Below are positions 8,750 through 18,853 of a DNA stretch of 22,669 bases, piece after piece; the stretch's first letter is position 1, and the number at the start of each line of letters is the position of its first letter. The DNA comes from Larix sibirica (taxonomy: Eukaryota > Streptophyta > Pinopsida > Pinales > Pinaceae). The DNA lies in assembly GCA_004151065.3 (NCBI GenBank), contig NWUY0300001105.1, positions 44,721-67,389 on the forward strand. Direction: 5' to 3'. The notes beneath the pieces were generated by a model. It was not told where the DNA came from. It saw only the letters and a list, made by a program, of their open reading frames with translations, and did not search any database. Position numbers and translations under genes: made by a program.

Positions 8750-10104
8750 ACAAGTTTTTGAAACACCCAAGGGTTTACCACTAGCTCATGGGGAGCATGA
8801 CCATGGTATTCCTGCAATTCCCAGCAATCAAGCCCCCAATCTACACCCCTATTGACACCCTTTTGCACAAAAGAGATCATTCAAGAGCTATTGGAGGTAG
8901 GCATCATTCATCCTAGTACTATCCTTTATTCCTCACAGGTAGTTATGGTATTGGAAAAAGAGGGCACTTGGTGCATGTGTCCAAATTTTTAGGTTCTTAA
9001 TAAGTTGACTATCAAGGATAAATTTCCTATTCTAGTCATGATATTTTGTATGAGCTTCATGGAGCCAATTTTTTCACTAAATAGGACCTACATTCAGGAT
9101 ACCACCAAATCAAGACGAAAAAGTAGACACCCTAAGACGAATTTTCACACCCATCAGGTGCATTATGATTTTTTAACCATGCCTTTTGGCCTTTGAAATG
9201 CCCCATCTACTTTTTAAGGCCTCATGAACAAGATATTCCAACCTTTCCTCTACTTTTTTGTGTTGGTATTCTTTAATGATATCTTGATCTTAATACAACA
9301 TTGGAATGTCACCTAGAGCATGTTGATTGTGCCTTGCAATTATTAAGGGATCGATAATTATTTGGAAATACTCTAGATGTTCTTTTGGGGTTATTAAGGT
9401 TGAACATTTGGGTCATATCACGAGTCAGGATGGAGTATGCATGAATCCCAATAAAGTTGTGGTTATGGAAGGCTGGACATGCCCCAAGACCCTCAAGAGG
9501 TTGCATGGGTTCTTAGGACTTATTGGATACTACATAAAGTTTGTGAAAATTTATGGAAAAATTGTAGCTCCTCTAATATCCTTGCAAAAAAATGGCTTTG
9601 TTTGGAGCGAAGCAACTGACCAAGCCTTAACCTTAAAGGATTCCATGTGGAATACCCCTATATTAGCAATACCAGATTTCATTAAGACTTTTTCCTTAGA
9701 ATGTGATTCCTCAATAATAGGCCTTAGAGTAGTATTGATGTAAGAAGGACACCCTTTACCCTTCACCAGTAAGCATCTATGTGATTGGAATTTGGGTAAA
9801 TCCATATATGAAAAAGACATGATGGACATCCTTCACACAATTGAGACATGGTGCCCATATTTAATCATGAGGCATTTTCAGATCTGACCACCATAGTTTA
9901 AACTATTTACTGGAACAATGGTTGTCATCACACGAGCAACGTAAGTGGGTTACTGGGATGTTGGGGTATGATTATGAGATTATATATAAGAAGGGTATAC
10001 AAGTGGTGGTTGATGTATTGTCTAGGAAATTTGAGGAGGAGGGATCCCTACTTGTATTATCCTTACTAGTTCCGGGGTGGCTCAAGGAATCACATCAAGA
10101 ATAA
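8750..10104 (+). pseudogene. Gypsy reverse transcriptase and RNase H remnant
   Basis: Recognisable RT stretches include LTIKDKFPILV, FFTK(stop)DLHSGYHQIKTK around 9070-9115, PKTNFHTHQVHYDFLTMPFG, and the motif C site 9269-9280, which reads FFND instead of FFDD (catalytic Asp to Asn, codon 9275-9277). RNase H and its flank appear at 9327-9743 (LGHITSQDGVCMNPNK, LHGFLGLIGYYIKFV, TFSLECDSS) and 9922-10104 (SSHEQRKWVTGMLGYDYEII, DVLSRKFEEEGSL). There are at least two frameshifts (near 9115 and 9330) and several stops. It is nonfunctional. Confidence 0.92.
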
Positions 10105-11500
10105 ATGGTGAATGAAATCATTTAAGGAAACTCATCCAAAGGATTAAAGAAGACCCAAACCCTCTGATTGAATATACATGGAACCAAGATACATTAAGGT
10201 ATAAGGAGCACATTTTTCTAGCACCAAATTTATCCTTAAAATATTGAATCTTTAAGGAGTTGCATTCATCACCCACAACATGCCACTTGGGATTTCATAA
10301 AAAAAGAATTAAGTGATCATTCTTTTGGGAAGGCATGAAAATAAACATCCAAAAATGTGTTGCATCTGCGACACTTGTCAATGACACAAGGGAGACACGG
10401 TGAAGTCACTTAGAGCCTTGCCACCACTTCCCATTCCGACCCATATATTGATTGATATCTCTATGGATTTTATTATGAGACTTCCTAAATATGGAAATAA
10501 ATCATTCATAGTGGAAATCAATCGACTGCCTTTCCAAATATTATCACTTTTGTTCCTTATCACACCCTTTTACACCATCACTCATGCCATCACAAGTCTT
10601 AATGGATTGTTTTTTTAAGTTGCATGACATTCTTACTTCCATTATCTCCAATGGAGACATTGCATTCATGAGAAAATTTTGGAAATGGATATTTAGCGTT
10701 TAGGGTACCCAGTTGAAATTCAACATTACCTATCATCCCCAAACATATGATCAAATATACATAGTTAATAAGTGCTTGCAACCTATTTGAGATGCTTTGC
10801 GTCGAAAAGGACACACCAATGTGTACAATGGATTCTTCTTACTGAATGGTGGTATAATACCACTTATCATGGAGCTTCCAAAATGACAGCCTATGAAGCC
10901 GTATATGGCCAAAATCCCTTATAAGTGGTTCTTATTTACTGAGGAATTCCAAGGTTGATGCAATGGATAACACACCTTACACCAGAGAAGCTATTCTACA
11001 CACACTTAAGGACAATTTGGTCATGGCTCAAAATAAAATGAAAACGTAGGGGGATCATCATCATTCATAGAGTTCGATTGCAAAAGGGGATTAGGTGTTT
11101 ATTCACTTCAACCCTATAAACAAACATCCCTAAAAAATGACCTCCACCATAAACTAGCCTCGAAGTTCTATGGGCCCTACGAGATCCTACAACGCATTAG
11201 ACATGTGGCCTACAAGATAGCTCTACGAGATCATTCCAAGATTCATCCGTTATTTCATGTGTCTTCCCTCAAAATGTTTGTGGGATCAAAATTCAAACTG
11301 CAAACTTAGTTACTAGAACTTGACGAGGATGGCTCTATTTAGCTCCATTCTAAAGCAGTATTAGATGCCAAAAAGTTTCAATTGCACATGTGCATGATCA
11401 AAGAAGTTCTAATCTAGTGGATATATATGCAACCATAATATGCCACATGGGAACCAAAAAATATGTTCCTCACCTTCAAACTTGAGGGGAACACATCTCT
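10105..11500 (+). pseudogene. Gypsy integrase with chromodomain-like C-terminus, remnant
   Basis: The zinc-binding domain shows ELHSSPTTCHLGFHK and CDTCQ around 10258-10381. The core begins with LIDISMDFIMRLPKYGNKSF near 10450. The second catalytic Asp of the D-D-35-E triad seems to be Asn (SNGDIAFM near 10650), and the catalytic Glu position near 10760 reads Tyr in IYIVNKCLQ. Downstream, KFYGPYEILQRIRHVAYKIA, HSKIHPLFHVSSLK and LLELDEDGSI precede a C-terminal YATWEP like the end of a chromodomain (about 11440). Chromodomains direct integration to marked chromatin. Stops and frameshifts are frequent. Confidence 0.9.
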
Positions 11501-11502
11501 TA

Positions 11503-11512
11503 AAGGGGGAGG
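11503..11512 (+). other. Polypurine tract of the gypsy element
   Basis: The purine run AAGGGGGAGG lies just upstream of the LTR start TGTTAGGGTCC. This is the expected plus-strand priming site for cDNA synthesis. Confidence 0.75.
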
Positions 11513-11516
11513 CCAT

Positions 11517-11992
11517 TGTTAGGGTCCTACCCTAACACCCCCACTTTAGTCTACATAGGAGTTAGTCAACTAATACATGCAACCATCTCCCTTTAATAAG
11601 GCTGACTAGATATAATGAATAATTGATTAATGTAAACAAGGTCTCTTTCTTAATTAAGGCCCACTAGGTAGTTGGTAACCATTAACAATGGGACCATAAG
11701 TTGTGAGGGTTTTGGCTATAAGAAGCCTACTTAAAGAGTTAGAAGGTTATGGATTGTTTTGTCGAGTATTGTTGTAGTTGGAGCTATGATCAAGTGAAAG
11801 GTCACTCAACCTAAAGAGGCAAGTGAACATTACATTATGGATGATTATCATAATAAAAGGGTTTATTTTGTAACATATATCTTATGCATTATGTTATGTT
11901 TGGTTTTCCTGCACTGTAATCTATGGTTTCTTGCATCATAAATCTATGTATTTCATGTTGTTGTTCTAAGTTTAAGGGTTAAGAACATTACA
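11517..11992 (+). repeat. 3' LTR of the gypsy element
   Basis: It begins TGTTAGGG right after the polypurine tract. A TATAAGAAG box stands near 11728, and the element plausibly ends in CA at 11991-11992, giving about 476 bp. The right end is not fixed, because no second LTR copy was found for comparison. Confidence 0.65.
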
Positions 11993-12509
11993 CCCGTCGA
12001 TATGGTACTTCGAGTCTTCTCCTATATTTACCATATCCTTTGTCTCTATTGCAACCAGAGATACTGCACCAACGGTGCCTTCAAATGAGGATTTTGCACC
12101 TTCACACTCAATCCATTCTAACTACTTTTTTGTTGAAAAATATCTCTAGGTGGTGCCCAATCCATAAAAAATTGGTGCTAGGGGATTGAGTATACCTTTG
12201 TCTATGGTCAAAGTTGCTTATCAATCCATTTAGATGGCGTCCATATATGCGGATCAAAATCTTCACCTTAGGGTGGAGTATGGTCAATATACTTCACCTA
12301 TTTGGGCCCTTTATCCATCGAACTTCAGTGACTTCTTAAACACGATTTTTCCTTATGACGAACCCATCCTATAAGCATTGACTAGTTTAGAACCGCCATG
12401 AGAAGATATGTCTCGTATATCATATTTTCTCCCTAAAGTAGAAAAGATGGAAGTTGGACCTAAGAGCCTTGTTTGTCCAAGAGATATCAATTAGTACCAA
12501 TGTCTTTTT
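11993..12509 (+). other. Probable 5' continuation of the Tat-type fragment; no gene recognised
   Basis: This is sequence without an open frame of note. It leads without an obvious break into the protease-RT coding region that starts near 12510, so it is probably the decayed upstream gag-pro part of the same Tat-lineage element. I recognise no specific domain in it. Confidence 0.35.
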
Positions 12510-13090
12510 CTTACACAAAATGTGGTCGAAAAGGGTAACTTAGCCAATATTTCAAGAACCTTACCCATCGATATCTTCGTTAAACTTGGCATTATAAAAA
12601 ACATTATAATTGGAGTATATTGTTCTCCTTGAGAAATTGAATCTTATAGTACTCTTTTCAAAGAGTTTCACGACTTTTACGGTCCTATGAGGAAATGCCC
12701 TGTATTGATCCTCGAATTTGAGCATGAGATATGAAGTTATGATAATGTCAAACCCATTCATTAAAATTTAAGACCGGTAAATCCAAAGAAAGCAACTGCT
12801 ATCAAGGTAAAAGTGGAAAAATTGCTCTATATTGGCTTCAATTATCTTGTCTCCTTGACAGAGTGAGTATCCAATCATGTTATCATTCACAAAAAATAGG
12901 GTACTATTTGGGTCTTTACTAATTTTATGGATTTGAACAAGGCTTGTCTAAAGGACAATGATCCTACCCCATTCGTTGATCATATTATTGATGAATGCAC
13001 TAAAAACACTATCTTTTCATTTATGGATGTTTTTTCTAGCTATAATTAGATACAAATCCGACAAGAAGAACAACACATGACAACCGTCAT
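12510..13090 (+). mobile_element. Tat-lineage Ty3/gypsy fragment (protease-RT)
   Basis: The + strand in mixed frames reads GNLANISRTLPIDISVKLGI, then HDFYGPMRKCPVLILEFEHE, LRPVNPKKATAIKVKVEKLL, and finally FMDLNKACLKDNDPTPFVDH, IIDECTKNTIFSFMDVFSSY and QIRQEE. The DLNKAC.KDN and FSFMD.FS.YNQI signatures are those of Tat-type elements, distinct from the chromovirus at 7148-11992. The RT stops abruptly after motif A (near 13090). No continuation is seen to the right, so this is a truncated relic, possibly cut by the insertion that starts at about 13093. Confidence 0.88.
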
Positions 13091-13102
13091 GAATATCCCC
13101 AA

Positions 13103-13393
13103 TTAAAAATTAGGAATATTAACCCCCAAAATTTTCAACAGAAAAGGTACTGATTTCCAATTTTCCCCAATGGAGGTATTTGCTTTAATAATAGTGGAGT
13201 TTATATATAATTTTGGATATGAATAATGGTGTGCATCCCATAAATAATACTTTGAACCACTATAATAAGCCCAACCAGGTCTGATATAAAATGTTTGGCA
13301 ATTAGTTATTAGATCTGCTTCAAGACTTTCTTCAAACACTTTGTATGCAACGTCTTTATCGTTAATGCTGAAGCATGGAAAGGTACAAATCAC
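13103..13393 (-). other. Unrecognised 96-codon open frame
   Basis: The frame is free of stops for 96 codons and fairly ordinary in composition (aromatic-rich, with YYSGSKYYLWDAHHYSYP in the middle, ending in GVNIPNF). I do not recognise a family, there is no paralogue in the window, and it lies between TE fragments. It could be a captured exon, part of the unclassified element, or chance. Confidence 0.2.
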
Positions 13394-14578
13394 ATCACCA
13401 ATTCAAAGGAGGAGTTCTTGATTCTGAACAATAGGAATGATGTATATATTTCAGTTTTATCAAGCATGAACAACTCCATAAGCATCAATTCAATCTAGGA
13501 GGACTAGCTCGAATTTCACCACAAGGACTAGTTGATTTCCAACTTGACCCAAACACCTCCTAATTAGCCCAAATATTTTCTAACAGCTGCAACTCGCTCC
13601 TAACACTCCAAAAATAGATAAATATTCCACCAAACAACTTCAAGGAACTGATATAAGTTTAATACACATTACATAAAGATTGCACAACCACAAATTCAGA
13701 TATATGCATAGTTCAACCAACAACACCAATATTGGAGCATAATATGATAAAATCACATGTGAATATTTATTATGAATGGATGGGAGAAGTAAAAATACTG
13801 ATATAGATACATTCAAATATAATGTCTCTTACTAGCATCTCAAAACCCAAGAAATTACAGAGATAGAAAGTAGTAGGTGCGCCCCTTCCACCAGAAGAGA
13901 TGTCGAATAGAGTAGATTCGGAAAATGATGATATCTCGGGCATACAAAACCTTTTTGGGTGAAAAAAAGTGTTCCTTACTGGAAAAACGCTCAACACAAT
14001 GGAATAGGTCTCATAACCCATAAATGCATGAACTACCAGAACCAAAGTTCATTCTCGGCCCATCTACACCGGTCCAAGCTCTAAATCAATAGAAAGCACT
14101 CCAAATGATAGATCTGCCTCCCAAATCATGCCCTCAATCATATGTACATGATATCCATCCCAAGAGATATGTATTGCAATAAAAATGGGATCCACTGGTG
14201 CACCCTCCAATCTCTGAAAACAATAGCAACTAACACTATGTGAGAGCAAGTGCGCCCTCCACACCGGAAACACTGGAAAACCAACACAATGGAAACACTG
14301 GAATACTAATGAATCTTCAGATATGCAATAAAACTCACAACATACTCTAGTCAATGAAGTCTCAATAGAAATATCTGGATGATCTTTCTCAACACCTGCA
14401 ATGAATCCCAAATGAAGAGATCTATGGATGATCTCTCCTCTCACCTAGCTAGGGTAGAATCTTTCACCACCGAAACATAGCACAAATGCAAGGGGCAATA
14501 TCCCAAGCTTGAAATCCACAAGAGTTATTCAATTCAAAATTACAAATGCCAAAATTCCCCAATAGGTCCCTCACTCTT

Positions 14579-14586
14579 CTTTTATA
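14579..14586 (-). promoter_or_regulatory. TATA box of the candidate minus-strand LTR
   Basis: TATAAAAG on the minus strand, about 630 bp downstream of the putative LTR start at 15218, is a typical U3/R spacing for a plant LTR. Its use is an inference. Confidence 0.4.
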
Positions 14587-14825
14587 ACTCTTCATTCTCT
14601 TCTAGAGACTTCTCTCTCAAAAATATCAATAAATATTATTTTTATGAGAGAATGATCCTTTGGGACACATAACTATCCCTATAATGTTATTTTGGCATCA
14701 TGTAGACATTGATCCTCTTGAAATTCGAATTTGGAGATGCCTCCTTGATTTAGTGGGAGTTACAACTCCCCTTGGGCCCACTCTACCCTCATGCGCCTTC
14801 CCTAGGCTATATTTAGTAGTTGCTT

Positions 14826-14891
14826 TGTCATAAATTTGTCATAGAATCTGTCATAGTTGTCATAGTTGTCATAATGTCATAGATTGTCATA
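14826..14891. repeat. Cluster of seven TGTCATA units
   Basis: TGTCATA occurs seven times within 66 bp at spacings of 8-12 bp (starts at 14826, 14837, 14849, 14858, 14867, 14875 and 14885). It is flanked by two diverged repeats of about 60 bp (from about 14753 and 14950), each starting GGGAGTTAC and ending in GGC(C/T)ATATT. In a U3 region such clusters often serve as transcription-factor sites. Confidence 0.7.
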
Positions 14892-15218
14892 GATTTTTCT
14901 ATTTTTATGCCCTGGGAGTTACCCTCCATGATAGGATTCCTTCCACCTTGGATGGGAGTTACACCACATGGGGGACCCACTTATCCTCTAAGGCACCCTC
15001 CTTGGCCATATTTTCTCAAAATAATAATAAAATTGATTTTTATGAGAGAATGATTCCTTACTTCATAAATTTTCCTTGGACCTTGGCTTTGCCATAATGC
15101 CTCATGACCCCAAATCACCACTTTACAATTCTTCTTTAATTTTTTTTCCAAGTGACTTTAGAGAATTGAATTTCTTAGTCCCATGGAGTGGTCATAGTAA
15201 ATTTTTGGGGACATAACA

Positions 15219-17155
15219 GTAACGGATGGATTCCTCCTCCACAACCAAGGAAGAAACGCTTGAATCAGAACCCTTTGGGAAGGGTTGCCCTAATGACTTC
15301 CCCCCCAAAATGCTCGACTCCGGCAAAACACCGATCGATGGTGAACTTGAACAGACAAGAGTAGCACAAGAATGCCCATCCCCTCCCTAGTCTTTCCCCA
15401 GTAAGTTCAAAGAATTTATAAGAAAATTTAAAGGAGGAAGAGGAGCATTTTGCATACCCTGAACAGAGGATGCTGTGCCATCTGGAACTGGACTCGCTTG
15501 AGCCTCAACATTTGTCCCTTCCCGGTCCTCTGGTGTCATCTCCTTTGGCATCTTCATGGCAACATCAGTCATAGGGTCGGGAGATGAAACGTTCTTTCCA
15601 ACCCCAGTGTTATCAAACTAGGGGTCCAAAGGCTGGGGGGCCTCCTTAGATTTCCTAAGCTTTGCATCTGCATCCTCTAGTGTATCACCATCTGTCAACT
15701 CTACGCTTCTTTTAGCCGCACCCCCGCTCTTATTCCTTGTATGTGTCCGGAGGGGCATTCGACACTGACTTACAAGGTGTTCGTATTAATGGCACCCACG
15801 GCAACTAAATGGTAGACCTTCGTAATCCTGCTTCTGATGATATATCTGGTCCCCTGAGATAAACTTCAATTCCTTTGCCAGGCCGCCTCGAAGGTCCAAA
15901 GAAACAAGAATTCTCGCTATAGACTTCTCCTGTAGACTGGAAGGACATGTCCACCTCCAGAAAGCCCCCCAACACCTTGCCTATATCCTTGGGCCCTTCT
16001 TCAGTCAAAATTCCATTGGTAGTAGCGGGAGCCTCACCCAGGTTGGGGCAACATCAAAACGTTCCTTGCTGGTGTCGAACAAAGGAGTCCAGTGCTTCAG
16101 CAATACTGGGGTCGAATCGATACTCCAATTGCATTGGAGTGCCCTCATCGCATCCTCCGTCCTCTGAAAGATAATAATAAACCATCCCTGCGCCAAAGTG
16201 CGAACAGTTGGGACATAATCGAGAGAGTAACCCTAATTCCGTTCCACCTACTCCTTCAGAGTTCGTATATCAAATCGGCGTCCCCTCGCCCTTCCTACCA
16301 CCGCCAGCTCCGTCGTTTCCATCGCCTGGGTGACCCGCACATCAATAACACCATCTTAATCTCCTTTCCTCCCTTCAGACATTTCTTCTGCTTCTTTTCC
16401 CCCCAAGGCTTTCCGCTATTCCCCAAAAAAAGATCATCCTTCCTTTGATCGACCTCCGGTTCCTTCACTGCCGATGAAGCAGCCTGCTCTTCAATTGCAA
16501 TCTCTTCCGCCGATTCTGACAGGTCCAAACACGCCTCTAGCGAAAGGGCCAAGGATGTAAAACCCTCACCGTCTTGTGCAGCTCTCAGTCTAAATGACGA
16601 CCACAATAGAACCCTAAATCCTTCATCTTCAAAACTGGCCTGAGTGAAAAGACTAGACAGAAGTGTCCCAAAGTTCTGCTGTGAAGGATCTCTGCCTGTA
16701 AACGGCTCTGCAAAAGACGATTCGCCCTGAGCAAAGCAAGAAATTCCCCCCCAAACGCCCCCTCCGTTGACCCCGTTCCGGAACTTCGGGAGCCATGAGC
16801 TCAACCCCGGGCCAAGAGATGAAACGTCCACCTTTCGAAGCCGCCCAGGTGACGCCAACTACCTGCCACAAAGAGGAAAGGATCCCCGCAGAAACCCTCC
16901 CCTCCTCACATCTATCTGCTGCCCCAAACTCCAAACCCGAGCTCTCCATCCGAACCCCCTTTGGCTTCGTGAATACCAAAACATCCTCCAAACGATCGGC
17001 AGAATAATCCACCAGATCATTGCAGGCTGCCATATTGGGAAATTTTACTGACAATGACAGTGATAGTAACCCGGTAAAACCCTAAGTTACCGAGCTAGTG
17101 AAAACTAGATTAACCCATGCCAGACTCCATCCTCTTAATTCTTCGCCTTCAACCA
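15219..17155 (-). mobile_element. LINE-A, 5' portion (ORF1 and 5' end)
   Basis: This is the minus-strand 5' half of the LINE whose 3' half is at 3345-6716; the shared 16-bp TSD (17156-17171 and 3329-3344) shows they are one insertion. It has a short 5' UTR (17155-17034), ORF1 with DUF4283 and a zinc knuckle, and the beginning of the ORF1-ORF2 junction. It ends at 15219, where the nested LTR-like sequence begins. The bases next to the junction, GTAAC (15219-15223), could be one half of that element's target duplication. Confidence 0.92.
15387..17033 (-). pseudogene. LINE-A ORF1 (DUF4283 and CCHC knuckle), broken
   Basis: The likely start is the ATG at 17033 (MAACNDLVDYSADRLEDVLV). The N-terminal segment runs to 16653; the frame then shifts around 16850 to the segment ending at 16295. 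The DUF4283 domain typical of plant LINE ORF1 lies at 16196-16005 (AQGWFIIIFQRTEDAMRALQ, ERFDVAPTWVRLPLLP) and continues in another frame at 16008-15805. A zinc knuckle follows at 15803-15762, C-x2-C-x4-H-x4-C, with a TAA stop inside (CRGCH-stop-YEHLVSQC). The acidic, Pro-rich tail ends at 15387. ORF1 proteins bind the element RNA and escort it to the target. At least three frameshifts make it inactive. Confidence 0.88.
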
Positions 17156-17171
17156 TCCAGAGTACTATTCT
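17156..17171. repeat. Right target-site duplication of LINE-A
   Basis: Perfect 16-bp match to 3329-3344. It flanks the 5' end of LINE-A. The sequence after it (ATTTTGCTTGAG) is therefore original intron. Confidence 0.92.
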
Positions 17172-17668
17172 ATTTTGCTTGAGACTATTTTACTAGAAAA
17201 ACATAGATCTCAAGGTATACCATTAGAAAGAAGGAAGCCCTTGTACAACCATGATACAAAAACAGTCTTGCTTCAACTATGCTCTTGTGCATTGCCAGGA
17301 AATGGCAAAATTTTGATGCCTAATCTTCATGATGCACCATAAACCTGAACGTTTTGATTGTCTAAGGATGAAAACATGAATGATATGTATTAATGAAGTA
17401 TCTAAATACTTGAGCATCTCTATTAAATACATCATATGGGAGACACCATGAACAAAGGTTTATCCCATTGTAACTGAATGCTAGGTAGAAACAGCTGCAA
17501 GAAATTGTGACAAATAATTGTCTTGATAATTTCACATGAAACAATACACACACATATCCTTAGAAACGTTGACCTATATATTCTAAAAGGAAGCCTAAAT
17601 AATTCTGCAAGGTGAACTTATCCACACCATTCATCATAATATAATAATAACGTGACTCCAATATAATG
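17172..17668 (+). other. Surviving original sequence of intron 3
   Basis: About 500 bp of AT-rich sequence between the LINE-A TSD and the poly(T) of LINE-B. It has no recognisable coding content, TE signature or RNA gene. Together with 3242-3344 it is what remains visible of the intron before the insertions. Confidence 0.7.
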
Positions 17669-17688
17669 TTTTTTTCCCAGAAAAAAAT
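17669..17688 (-). other. LINE-B 3' terminal T7C-N3-GA7 hairpin
   Basis: The minus strand ends TTTTTTTC, loop TGG, GAAAAAAA: an 8-bp perfect stem with 3-nt loop at the extreme 3' end. LINE-A has the same stem with loop AAG. Confidence 0.6.
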
Positions 17689-17918
17689 AGTATTTTTGCT
17701 ATTTCAAGTGTGGAAACAAAATACACATGAGAGAGCCTATGAGCTCTTTTCATAAGCTGAAAAAACTTTTCATATCCTCTAACTGTCCAAGACTGTTCAA
17801 GGAGCAAAGTTACAGACTGCCTTCTAAAAAAGTCCAGAATCATACAAAAACAAAGAAATTCTGCACAGAAAGTGCGAGCCTCCCGGGCTTTCCCACTGAG
17901 ATAAAACAAACCAGAGGA

Positions 17919-18848
17919 TCAAAAAAGAAGTTGTGTAACTTCTGGGAAGCTTACTTCCCCTCTGCTTTCCTGAACTACCAACATTCCTTCCTGAAGGACA
18001 ATAGCCTCTTTTGATAAGGCACCAGCTTTTTTGTTGAATTCTCTGTATGTATGATCAACAGAAATGAAATTGAAACCAGCACCTGCCTCTTGAATTCTTT
18101 GGAGCATAGGGGACAAGACCCGATAAAACCATGTTTGTAAGAAGGGCCAAGGCACTATCCATTAAACCAATCAATCACAATTTTAGAGTCTCCAAACACC
18201 TGTAGGGATCTGATACCTATGTCCAAAGCAATTTTTAACAGAATCCAAAAAGCATAAAGCTCTGCTCTAGGGTTAGTACCCTGGCCTGCACTGCATTTTA
18301 AAGTGAAGTAGTGCGCATGCGAGAGAAACAGGATTGCTCCCGCACCACAGATGCCTGGAGTCCCTTGACAGGCTCCATCAAAAAAGCCCCATGGCTCATT
18401 TTGATTGATAACGGGTTCCTTTAGAATTCGAATCTGATTCTGTTTCTTCTCCTTGGATCCTTCATTAAATGAGGTCCTGATTTTATGAGCCACCACTAAG
18501 TAATCCTGTCCTTTGTCTTCAAAGATTATCCTATTTCTGACCAACCAAATACCCCACAGAACATAACAAGGCAAGGCCTTGAACTGGTTAACGAGAGGAT
18601 CTTCAAAGCAAATATTAAAACGTTGAAGTAAAGTATCATGATTCCACTGTCCTGATCATTTTAGCGTTTTAAGAACATCCTGCCAAACCTGAACTGTAAA
18701 AGAGCATTTGATGAATAAATGGTCCACAGATTCCCCATCACTTTTGCACAGGATACACCTATGAGGGCCCTGCCATGATCCTGTCTGCCTGTTATCCCAT
18801 GTCAAGATCTTGTTTAATAAAGCAAGCCAGGAGAAAATTTGAATTTTG
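17919..18848 (-). pseudogene. LINE-B ORF2 C-terminus: zf-RVT and RNase H
   Basis: 18848-18663 (no ATG) carries zf-RVT: FSWLALLNKILTWDNRQTGS then CILCKSDGESVDHLFIKC. It is separated from the upstream frame by an in-frame TGA after IWKLD. Segment 18574-18155 has a complete RNase H front: FFDG, NPRAELYAF and FGDS give three of the four catalytic acids. After a frameshift at 18155 the fourth, normally Asp in N-x2-AD, is Gly in NKKAGALSK (codon 18021-18023, GGT), a single-base change from Asp. The protein end is at 17919. The enzyme would be inactive even without the frameshift. Confidence 0.9.
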
Positions 18849-18853
18849 AGGGG

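Larger units (their letters stand above)
7148..11992 (+). mobile_element. Degenerate Ty3/gypsy (chromovirus-type) LTR retrotransposon
   Basis: The + strand carries, in order, gag, protease, reverse transcriptase, RNase H, integrase and a chromodomain-like C-terminal part, then a polypurine tract and a 3' LTR. The order PR-RT-RH-IN is that of Ty3/gypsy. Many stops and frameshifts break every domain. No matching 5' LTR was found on the left, so the element seems 5'-truncated or its 5' LTR is buried in 6717-7147. It is nested within LINE-A and runs in the sense direction of the host gene. Confidence 0.92.
13093..15218 (-). mobile_element. Unclassified block, candidate minus-strand LTR at its right end
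   Basis: The right edge reads TGTTATGTCCCC on the minus strand (from 15218) next to LINE-A sequence, as an LTR start would. A TATAAAAG box lies about 630 bp further in (14586-14579), and seven TGTCATA words cluster at 14826-14891. No RT or gag is recognisable. The open frames at 14444-14064 and 14045-13770 (minus) have no known similarity. It may be a long LTR or a non-coding LTR derivative (LARD/TRIM-like). The lack of a second LTR copy leaves this unproven. Confidence 0.4.

Noticed and set aside
13770-14444. Minus-strand open frames of 126 and 91 codons in the unclassified block
   Set aside because: No recognisable domain, adjacent to LTR-like sequence, and similar internal words (GGAGGGCGCAC, GGAGGGTGCACC) suggest repeat DNA rather than protein coding.
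17172-17668. Search for the missing C-terminal exon of the syntaxin-like gene between the two LINEs
   Set aside because: No + strand frame there gives a hydrophobic anchor or family-like sequence behind a convincing acceptor.
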